This document shows, piece after piece, positions 1-4,548 of a DNA stretch of 5,922 nt. Both the position numbers and the translations under genes were made by a program. The notes beneath the pieces were generated by a model. The model was not told the DNA's origin, did no database searches, and saw nothing but the letters and a program-made list of their open reading frames with translations. This stretch comes from Propionicimonas sp. (lineage in GTDB: Bacteria > Actinomycetota > Actinomycetes > Propionibacteriales > Propionibacteriaceae), in assembly GCA_031119515.1 (NCBI GenBank), contig JAVHXR010000189.1:1-5922 (forward strand), written 5' to 3'. How positions within the stretch are numbered: the stretch's first letter is position 1; every line of letters starts with the position of its first letter.

Positions 1-1
1 C

Positions 2-235
2 GTGGTGCGCCGGCTGCACCCCCGCGCCCCGGGCCCGGACAGCTGGGGGAGTTGGCGGGGCCAGGCCTGGACCGGAGATGCCGGGTGGCGGATCGACTAC
101 CACCTGGCGACGCCCGGACTGGCGAAGCGGGCGGCGGGCGGCGGCACCGACCGGGCCGCGTCGTACGAGGAGCGGATGAGCGACCACGCCCCGGTGGTGG
201 TCGACTACGCCGACGCCGACCCGGATCGTCCCTAG
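2..235 (+). CDS. xth: Exodeoxyribonuclease III-like protein, C-terminal fragment (5' end outside window)
   Basis: This is the 3' end of a gene that enters from the left edge; about 77 residues are visible, ending with TAG at 233-235. The fragment carries the C-terminal hallmarks of the exonuclease III / AP endonuclease (endonuclease-exonuclease-phosphatase) fold. The segment GWRIDYHLATPGLA matches the conserved 'RIDY' strand, and SDHAPVVVDY carries the Asp-His pair that completes the metal-dependent active site in this family. By family knowledge the enzyme would cleave at abasic sites and remove nucleotides from 3' ends during base-excision repair in the cytoplasm. The GTG at position 2 is not a real start, because the catalytic N-terminal two thirds are missing. 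The gene converges on cysA and the two stop codons overlap in CTAG, leaving no room for a terminator between them. Family assignment is fairly secure. The choice between ExoIII (xth) and another member of the fold rests on the short C-terminal motif alone. Confidence 0.82.
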   Translation: MVRRLHPRAPGPDSWGSWRGQAWTGDAGWRIDYHLATPGLAKRAAGGGTDRAASYEERMSDHAPVVVDYADADPDRP

Positions 236-1488
236 GCGGCAGGCTCGGCGCAGTCCCTGCGTTCGGGGCGCGAGCCGGCCCCCACCGTGCGGGCACCCTG
301 CTCCGGTTCGAGCCAGACCCTGACCCCCTCGCGCAGGCCGAGCGCGTTGGCGAAGGTCTTGGTGAGCGTGACGACGATGTCCGACGGGTCGTCTGCGTTG
401 GTGAGATCCCGGGGCAAGCCCGGGATGACAGGGCTGGGCGAGCCCGGGACGACAGGGTTGGTGAGATCCCGGGGCAAGCCCGGGATGACAGGGCTGGACG
501 AGCCCGGGATGACAGGGCTGGACGAGCCCGGGACGACAGGGCTGGGCGAGCCCGGGACGACAGGGTTGGTGAGATCCCGGGGCAAGCCCGGGATGACAGG
601 GCTGGACGAACCCGGGATGACAGGGCTGGACGAGCCCGGGACGAGGTGCGGGCGGACCACCAGCCGCACCTCGAAGCCGACCCGCTGGTGCCGGACGATC
701 TCCCCTGCGATCGTGCCCGGCTGCGGGGTGAGGTGGACGACGATGTCGTGGGGCCGGATCAGCTGCCCGTCCAGCGTCGTCACCTCGCCGAGGAAGCCCA
801 TCACGAACCGGTTCGCCGGCTCGTCGTAGAGCTCGTCGGGGGTGCCGACCTGCTCGATCCTGCCCTCGTTGATCACCACGATCGTGTCTGCGAGTTCCAG
901 CGCCTCCTCCTGGTCGTGGGTGACGAACACGGTGGTGACGTGGACCTCCTCGTGCAGCCGCCGCAACCAGTCCCGCAGCTCCTTGCGGACCTTGGCGTCC
1001 AGCGCGCCGAACGGCTCGTCCAGCAGCAGCACCTTCGGCTCCACCGCGAGCGCACGGGCCAGCGCCATCCGCTGCCGCTGGCCGCCGGAGAGCTGGGACG
1101 GCAGCCGGTCGGCGAACTGGCCCAGGTGCACCAGTTGCAGCAGTTCGTCCACCCGGCGCTGGATCTCGTCCCTTGGTCGCTTGCGGATCTCCAGGCCGAA
1201 CGCGACGTTGCGCGCCACGCTGAGGTGCTTGAACACCGCGTAGTGCTGGAACACGAAGCCGACGTCGCGCTTGCGGGCCGGCAGGTTGGTGGCGTCCACC
1301 CCCTCGATCCCGACCGTGCCGCCGTCTGCGGTCTCCAGTCCCGCGATGATCCGCAACAGCGTCGACTTGCCGCCGCCGGACGGGCCGAGCAGGGCCGTCA
1401 GCCGACCGCTGGCGATGCTCAGGTTGATGTCCTCCAGGGCGACGAAGTCGCCGAATCGCTTGCCGACGCCGCGGATCTCGATGCTCAT
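232..1488 (-). CDS. cysA: Sulfate/thiosulfate ABC importer ATP-binding protein CysA with in-frame repeat insertion
   Basis: This is the ATPase of a sulfate/thiosulfate importer, 418 residues long; it would power CysT/CysW from the cytoplasmic face. All nucleotide-binding motifs are intact: Walker A GPSGGGKST (35-43), Q-loop Gln81, signature LSGGQ (133-137), Walker B VLLLDEP (153-159), D-loop GALD (161-164) and H-loop His191. The opening MSIEIRGVGKRFGDFVALED is typical of CysA. Residues from about 235 form the TOBE-like C-terminal region. This region is interrupted at about 282-364 by PVIPGSSS and PVIPGLPRDLTN repeats, then resumes with IVVTLTKTFANALGL. Without the insert the protein would be about 335 residues, the usual family size. 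I chose ATG at 1488 because AAGGAGG lies 7 nt upstream, it overlaps the cysW stop as ATGA, and homology begins there; the open frame continues upstream only as a shadow of cysW. This is the last gene of the operon. Whether the insert affects activity is unknown, but the frame is kept. Confidence 0.95.
   Translation of the reverse strand: MSIEIRGVGKRFGDFVALEDINLSIASGRLTALLGPSGGGKSTLLRIIAGLETADGGTVGIEGVDATNLPARKRDVGFVFQHYAVFKHLSVARNVAFGLEIRKRPRDEIQRRVDELLQLVHLGQFADRLPSQLSGGQRQRMALARALAVEPKVLLLDEPFGALDAKVRKELRDWLRRLHEEVHVTTVFVTHDQEEALELADTIVVINEGRIEQVGTPDELYDEPANRFVMGFLGEVTTLDGQLIRPHDIVVHLTPQPGTIAGEIVRHQRVGFEVRLVVRPHLVPGSSSPVIPGSSSPVIPGLPRDLTNPVVPGSPSPVVPGSSSPVIPGSSSPVIPGLPRDLTNPVVPGSPSPVIPGLPRDLTNADDPSDIVVTLTKTFANALGLREGVRVWLEPEQGARTVGAGSRPERRDCAEPAA
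397..645. repeat. In-frame tandem array of 24- and 36-nt CCCGGG-palindrome units inside cysA
   Basis: On the plus strand the array runs L S L S S S L S S(partial). The 36-nt L units lie at 398-433, 458-493 and 566-601. The 24-nt S units lie at 434-457, 494-517, 518-541, 542-565 and 602-625, with a partial unit at 626-644. Each S unit carries one CCCGGG. Each L unit carries a longer inverted repeat, ATCCCGGG / CCCGGGAT around a GCAAG loop (406-426, 466-486, 574-594). Both unit lengths are multiples of three, so the cysA frame stays open. In CysA an S unit reads as PVIPGSSS or a variant, and an L unit reads as PVIPGLPRDLTN. From memory, similar GTCATCCCGGG-type palindromic repeats are scattered through many bacterial genomes and often yield 'PGQARDD'-like peptides in spurious opposite-strand frames. 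I infer that this is one of those dispersed elements, expanded within a gene. Confidence 0.93.
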
Positions 1489-2294
1489 GCGCGGGCCTCC
1501 TTCGGTCGCAGGATCGACACGACGGTGATGCAGGCCACCGCCGCTAGGGTGAGCAGCAGGGCCACCGCGTAGGCGGTTCCCTGCTGGAAGTTCGCGTAGG
1601 TCTCCTCGACGACGAGGGTCGCGGTCTGGGTGCGGAGCGAGACGTTGCCCGAGACCACCTTGACGGCACCGAACTCGCCGAGGCTGCGGGCCAGCGCGAG
1701 CACCACACCGTAGACGACCGCCCACTTGATCGCCGGCAGGGTGATCCGCCAGAACACCTGCCAGCCGGTGCCGCCGAGGCTTCGCGCCGCGGACTCCTGT
1801 TCGTCCCCGATCTCCTGCAGCACCGGCACCACCTCGCGGACGACCAGCGGCAACGCGACGAACACCGTCGCCAGGATCATCCCGGGGGTCGCGAAGATGA
1901 TCTGGTAGCCGAGGTCGTAGAGCGCTCCGCCGAGCGGGGCGTCCCTGCGGTAGACCAGCATCAGCGCCAGGCCGACGACGACCGGCGAGACCGCAAGCGG
2001 AAGGTCGATCAGCGTCGACAGGGTGCGCTTCCCGACGAACTCGTAGCGGGTCAGCAGCAACGAGGTCCCGACGCCGAAGACCAGGTTCAGCGCCACCGAC
2101 CACACGGCGACCTCCAGGGTCAGCCGCAGCCCGCTGGTCACGGCAGGGTTGCCGAAGGCGTCGGCGAGGTTGCCCAGGCCGTCGGAGAAGGTGTTCACCA
2201 CGACCATCGACACCGGCCACAGCACCAGCAGCGCCAGGTAGCCGATCACCACGAGGCGGAGCGCGAGCCTGAGCGGGCGGGGTTCACGAATCAC
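1485..2294 (-). CDS. cysW: Sulfate/thiosulfate ABC importer permease CysW
   Basis: This is one of the two inner-membrane permease subunits, 269 residues; by family knowledge it pairs with CysT to form the sulfate/thiosulfate channel. Hydrophobic spans are visible at about 14-34, 61-82, 98-115, 136-152, 192-212 and 243-262. The cytoplasmic EAA loop that docks on CysA appears at about 167-187 as ESAARSLGGTGWQVFWRITLP, with the invariant Gly174. The downstream ARSLGEFGAVKVVSGN segment is typical of CysW. The start chosen is GTG at 2294-2292: it is preceded by GGAGG with a 10-nt gap and lies 11 nt inside the end of cysT. The stop overlaps the cysA start as ATGA. The tight coupling suggests stoichiometric translation with its partners. 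CysW is distinguished from CysT by its position next to cysA and its sequence; the same fold also occurs in molybdate permeases, which are less likely with two permeases and an Sbp-type binding protein present. Confidence 0.93.
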   Translation of the reverse strand: MIREPRPLRLALRLVVIGYLALLVLWPVSMVVVNTFSDGLGNLADAFGNPAVTSGLRLTLEVAVWSVALNLVFGVGTSLLLTRYEFVGKRTLSTLIDLPLAVSPVVVGLALMLVYRRDAPLGGALYDLGYQIIFATPGMILATVFVALPLVVREVVPVLQEIGDEQESAARSLGGTGWQVFWRITLPAIKWAVVYGVVLALARSLGEFGAVKVVSGNVSLRTQTATLVVEETYANFQQGTAYAVALLLTLAAVACITVVSILRPKEARA

Positions 2295-3135
2295 GGCGCG
2301 CCACCCTCCGCTGCAGCAGGTCGAGGCCGGTCAGCACGAGCAGGGCGATCACGAGCATCCCGGTCGCCACCGCCGCAGCCGAGGCGACGTCGCCGTTCTC
2401 GATGTGCGACAGGACGCGTACCGAGACCACCTCCGTCTGGTTCGGCATGTTCCCGCTCAGCAGCACAAGCGAGCCGTACTCGCTGATGCCGCGGGCGAAC
2501 GAGAGCGCCGCGCCCGAGGAGATCGCCGGGACGAGGCTGGGCAGCACGACGCGGCGGAACGTCACCCATCCGGTGGCGCCGAGCGAGCTGGCCGCCTCCT
2601 CGACGTCGACCTCCAGCTCCTCCAGCACCGGCATCACCGTCCGCACCACGAACGGCAGCGTGACGAACGCGATCGCGAGGGTCACCGCCGTGCGGGTGTT
2701 GGCCACGTCGACGCCGAGCGGGCTGCGCGGTCCGTACAGCGACAGCAGCACCAGGCCGGCGACGATCGTCGGCAGCGCGAACGGGATGTCGATGACGACG
2801 TTCAGCACCGCCTTGCCGCGGAAGTCGTCACGGACCAGCACCCAGGCGATCACGGTGCCGATGACCGCGTTGAACGCTGCCACGCCGACCGCCACCCCGA
2901 CCGTGAGAGCGATCGCGTTCAGGGTCTGCGGGTTGGCCAGCGCCGCCCAGAACGCCTGGGCGCCTCCCGCCGCGGCCGCCCCGACCACGACCGCGAGCGG
3001 GATCAGCACCAGCAGCGCGAACCCGACGACGGCGACCCCGAGCCCCACCGCCGAGTACGGCCCGAGGCTGCGGCTGCCGGTCCGCCGGCGCCGCCGGACC
3101 CCGACCAGGCGCCCGGCGGTGGCGGCCTGGCTCAC
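2284..3135 (-). CDS. cysT: Sulfate/thiosulfate ABC importer permease CysT
   Basis: This is the first permease subunit of the importer (also called CysU), 283 residues, an inner-membrane partner of CysW. An arginine-rich N-terminus (VRRRRRTGSR, about 13-22) precedes the first hydrophobic span at about 29-55, as expected for a positive-inside cytoplasmic tail. Further spans fall at about 73-100, 113-134, 147-165, 200-215 and 250-273. The EAA loop is EEAASSLGATGWVTFRRVVLP (about 179-199). ISEYGSLVLLSGNMP (about 217-231) is a CysT hallmark. I chose GTG at 3135-3133 because it overlaps the sbp stop as GTGA, and the open reading frame upstream is only a shadow of sbp. No convincing Shine-Dalgarno precedes it, so translation probably depends on re-initiation by ribosomes finishing sbp. 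The 3' end overlaps cysW by 11 nt. Confidence 0.93.
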   Translation of the reverse strand: MSQAATAGRLVGVRRRRRTGSRSLGPYSAVGLGVAVVGFALLVLIPLAVVVGAAAAGGAQAFWAALANPQTLNAIALTVGVAVGVAAFNAVIGTVIAWVLVRDDFRGKAVLNVVIDIPFALPTIVAGLVLLSLYGPRSPLGVDVANTRTAVTLAIAFVTLPFVVRTVMPVLEELEVDVEEAASSLGATGWVTFRRVVLPSLVPAISSGAALSFARGISEYGSLVLLSGNMPNQTEVVSVRVLSHIENGDVASAAAVATGMLVIALLVLTGLDLLQRRVARRDS

Positions 3136-4172
3136 GACTTGCCCAGCGAAGCCAGCAGTCCGGTGACGATGCCGGTCTGCTCTGCGAAGAACTTGTCGCT
3201 GAGTTCCTTCCAGCTGCCGAAGTCGTTGGCGACGGTGTAGAGCTTCGCCGGCACCGGGAACGGGTTGGCGGGGTCGTTGGCGCCCTTCACCTCGGTCGGA
3301 GCCTTGCCGCTGAGCGGACGGAACCCTGCCTCCCCGAAGATCTCCTGGCCCTGGTCGGACAACACAAAGTCCAGCCACTGGCTCGCCTTCGGGTCGGCGT
3401 CCTTCAGCACCGCGCCGGGGTTCTCGATCAGCAAGGTGTCCTCCGGGACGACGTAGTCGAACTCCTCTCCGCTCTGGCGGGCGAGGATCGCCTCGTTCTC
3501 GTAGGTGATGAACACGTTGCCGGTGCCGGAGGTGAACGCGGTGGTCGCGTCGCGCCCGCTGCCGGGCAGCGCCACGGTGTTCTCGAAGATCTTCGTCAGG
3601 AACGCCGTGGCCTCCTCGTCGGTACCGCCGTTGGCGGCGATGTGCGCCCAGGCGCCGAGGATGTTCCACCGCGCCGCGCCGGAGGAGGCAGGGTTGGGGG
3701 TCACGATCTCGACGCCCGGCTTGACCAGGTCGTCCCAGCCGGTGATTCCGAGCGGGTTGCCGGGACGGACCGCGAACACCACCACGGAGTTGGACACGAT
3801 GCCGTGGTTGGGGCCGGACTTCCAGTCCTCGGCCACCAGCCCGCCGTCGACCAGCCGGGTGACGTCGGACTCGACGGAGAAGTGGACGTAGTCGGCCGGC
3901 TGGCCGTTGAGGACATTGCGGCTCTGGTCGCCGGACGCCCCGTACGAGGTCTCGAAGGTCACGCCGGCACCCTCGGGGGTCTGCTCCCACGCCTGCGCGA
4001 TCCGGGCGTTCGCCTCGGCGGGGACGGCGAACCCGACCAGGTTGAGCACGGTGCCGCCCGCACCGGCGGACTCGGCGGGGACGTTGGAGCAGGCGGCAAG
4101 GGCGAGGCCGGTGAACAGGGCGAGGGCGGCCGGCAGCAGCCGGCGGCGCGCGGGAAGGGACAGGTTGGTCAT
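3132..4172 (-). CDS. sbp: Sulfate-binding lipoprotein, substrate-binding subunit of the sulfate importer
   Basis: This is the extracytoplasmic sulfate/thiosulfate receptor (sbp/subI/cysP family), 346 residues, which delivers substrate to CysT/CysW. The N-terminus has RRR, a hydrophobic core, and a lipobox LAAC with the lipidated Cys at residue 28, so the protein should be anchored to the outer face of the membrane. Family motifs include SYGASGDQSRNVLNG (76-90), the segment around PADYVHFSVESDVTRLV, then VSNSVVVFAVRPGNP, and TPNPASSGAARWNILGAW (158-175). These match actinobacterial sulfate-binding proteins of the SubI type more closely than phosphate or molybdate receptors. The start is ATG at 4172-4170 with a strong GGAGG 5 nt upstream. 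The stop overlaps the cysT start (GTGA). It is the first structural gene of the operon, and its upstream leader encodes a polycysteine peptide, which suggests control by cysteine supply. The binding preference (sulfate or thiosulfate) cannot be read from sequence alone. Confidence 0.94.
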   Translation of the reverse strand: MTNLSLPARRRLLPAALALFTGLALAACSNVPAESAGAGGTVLNLVGFAVPAEANARIAQAWEQTPEGAGVTFETSYGASGDQSRNVLNGQPADYVHFSVESDVTRLVDGGLVAEDWKSGPNHGIVSNSVVVFAVRPGNPLGITGWDDLVKPGVEIVTPNPASSGAARWNILGAWAHIAANGGTDEEATAFLTKIFENTVALPGSGRDATTAFTSGTGNVFITYENEAILARQSGEEFDYVVPEDTLLIENPGAVLKDADPKASQWLDFVLSDQGQEIFGEAGFRPLSGKAPTEVKGANDPANPFPVPAKLYTVANDFGSWKELSDKFFAEQTGIVTGLLASLGKS

Positions 4173-4177
4173 GGGGT

Positions 4178-4182
4178 CCTCC
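4178..4182 (-). promoter_or_regulatory. Shine-Dalgarno of sbp (GGAGG)
   Basis: GGAGG on the minus strand sits 5 nt before the sbp ATG and fixes that start. It is preceded by CC. Together, CCGGAGG can pair with an upstream minus-strand CCTCC(A)GG at 4254-4247, so the site may be occluded in one fold of the leader RNA. Confidence 0.8.
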
Positions 4183-4263
4183 GGGGGACGGTTGTGCCGC
4201 GGTGCGCGGCGGCGGGGTGGCGGCAGGCATGCAGCCGTGCCGGTTGCCTGGAGGGTGGGCGGG

Positions 4264-4331
4264 CACGCCGAGGCACCCCGGGTCTCAGGGGTGCCGCGCC
4301 TCGGACGAGCCGGTGCTCACACCTCGGCGTG
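4264..4331 (-). promoter_or_regulatory. Candidate anti-attenuator helix competing with the leader hairpin
   Basis: Minus-strand CACGCCGAGG (4331-4322) is perfectly complementary to CCTCGGCGTG (4273-4264), giving a 10-bp GC-rich helix; three adjacent positions can add G-U wobbles. Forming it removes the 3' arm of the 4272-4295 hairpin, so the two structures exclude each other. The 5' arm begins 32 nt after the leader stop codon, so which fold wins could depend on where the leader ribosome stops. The complementarity is seen directly; the switch is inferred. Confidence 0.45.
4268..4304 (-). terminator. Candidate attenuator hairpin in the sulfate operon leader
   Basis: On the minus strand, GGCACCCC and GGGGTGCC (4295-4288 and 4279-4272) form a perfect 8-bp GC-rich stem with an 8-nt loop. 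Outer CCGA/TCGG arms (4304-4301, 4271-4268) can extend it across a 5-nt bulge. No U-tract follows, so classic intrinsic termination is not supported; Rho-dependent termination or an effect on downstream folding is possible. The 3' arm shares 4268-4273 with a competing long-range helix, which is the usual sign of an attenuation switch. Confidence 0.5.
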
Positions 4332-4362
4332 GTGCAGGTGGAGAGGTCCGGTCAGTGCAGGC

Positions 4363-4440
4363 TCAACAGCACGGCAGACACGGACAACACATTCGCAGCG
4401 CCCTGCGGATGGCAGGAGTCGAGGCTGCGGGGGTGCTCAT
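4363..4440 (-). CDS. Polycysteine leader peptide (25 aa) upstream of the sulfate operon
   Basis: This is a short ORF not normally annotated: ATG at 4440-4438, TGA at 4365-4363, 25 residues. The N-terminal part, MSTPAASTPAIRRALR, is unremarkable. The last nine residues are MCCPCLPCC, with Cys codons TGT TGT, TGT, TGC TGT just before the stop. Five cysteines in eight codons are very unlikely by chance in an organism where Cys is rare, and they sit directly ahead of genes that supply sulfur for cysteine synthesis. I infer a regulatory uORF whose translation senses charged Cys-tRNA, like the polycysteine leaderless uORFs reported in mycobacteria. No Shine-Dalgarno precedes the first ATG, but a TAGGTT -10 element lies 8 nt upstream, so the mRNA may start at this ATG. 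A second in-frame ATG at 4392-4390, with AGGG about 8 nt upstream, would give only MCCPCLPCC; either start preserves the Cys run. The peptide itself probably has no separate function. Confidence 0.72.
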   Translation of the reverse strand: MSTPAASTPAIRRALRMCCPCLPCC

Positions 4441-4448
4441 GGCCGGAC

Positions 4449-4454
4449 AACCTA
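4449..4454 (-). promoter_or_regulatory. Candidate -10 element (TAGGTT) of the sulfate operon promoter
   Basis: TAGGTT on the minus strand fits the actinobacterial TANNNT -10 pattern. It ends 8 nt before the A of the leader ATG at 4440, so transcription could begin at or next to that ATG and give a leaderless message. I see no good TTGACA-like -35 at 16-18 nt upstream; the area is a GC-rich run. Activator dependence or an extended discriminator is possible. This is a prediction from spacing and sequence only. Confidence 0.45.
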
Positions 4455-4495
4455 GTTCGCCGCACCGCCGCGCGCCACGCCCGTCCCAGCATGTA

Positions 4496-4518
4496 GACCG
4501 GCGAACCGGCCTCCGGTC
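4496..4518 (-). terminator. Weak inverted repeat downstream of the hydrolase gene
   Basis: GACCGG and CCGGTC (4496-4501 and 4513-4518) form a 6-bp stem with an 11-nt loop. A competing shorter stem ACCGG/CCGGT (4505-4509 and 4513-4517) lies inside it. It sits about 31 nt after the hydrolase stop, where a terminator would be expected, but there is no U-tract. The surrounding 4441-4548 stretch otherwise shows only the promoter candidate for the leader ORF. Confidence 0.25.
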
Positions 4519-4548
4519 AGCAATTCCACCCCCCGGGCCGGCACGGCG

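Larger units (their letters stand above)
4173..4362 (-). promoter_or_regulatory. Untranslated leader of the sulfate operon between the polycysteine ORF and sbp
   Basis: This is a 190-nt stretch of presumed 5' leader RNA, read right to left. It starts just after the TGA of the polycysteine ORF and ends at the sbp ATG. It contains two arms of a 10-bp long-range inverted repeat (4322-4331 and 4264-4273), a GC-rich hairpin (4272-4295), and a CCTCC-containing segment (4250-4254) complementary to the sbp Shine-Dalgarno. I see no convincing SAM-type or cobalamin-type riboswitch core and no uridine run typical of an intrinsic terminator. I read the region as the response module of an attenuator. That is inference from the complementarity and from the cysteine-rich ORF in front of it. 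Confidence 0.6.

Noticed and set aside
397..645. CRISPR array
   Set aside because: The repeats are directly abutting 24- and 36-nt units with no unique spacers, and the array lies inside an intact reading frame.
52..1572. Long plus-strand open frame with PGQARDD-type repeats opposite cysA
   Set aside because: It is the antisense shadow of cysA. Its repeat peptide arises from reading the CCCGGG array on the other strand, and it has no family similarity or start signal. The minus-strand frame carries all ABC ATPase motifs.
1489..2220. Extended upstream start for cysA (662-residue frame)
   Set aside because: The frame stays open through cysW by high-GC bias only. The translated extension is arginine-rich shadow sequence, while ATG at 1488 has a good Shine-Dalgarno and matches family length.
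3136..4266. Extended upstream start for cysT (660-residue frame)
   Set aside because: The extension lies entirely over sbp in another frame and encodes low-complexity Arg/Gly/Pro sequence. The GTG at 3135 gives normal CysT length and couples to the sbp stop.
4285..4320. Second tiny ORF in the sulfate operon leader (GTG, 11 residues)
   Set aside because: It contains no cysteine and no Shine-Dalgarno, and its stop falls in the hairpin loop by chance as far as can be seen.
4173..4362. SAM-type riboswitch upstream of sbp
   Set aside because: A GGCAACC-like stretch (minus strand near 4248-4242) recalls part of SAM-IV elements, but I could not find the accompanying paired helices and pseudoknot. 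The polycysteine ORF explains the regulation better. A covariance-model search would settle it.
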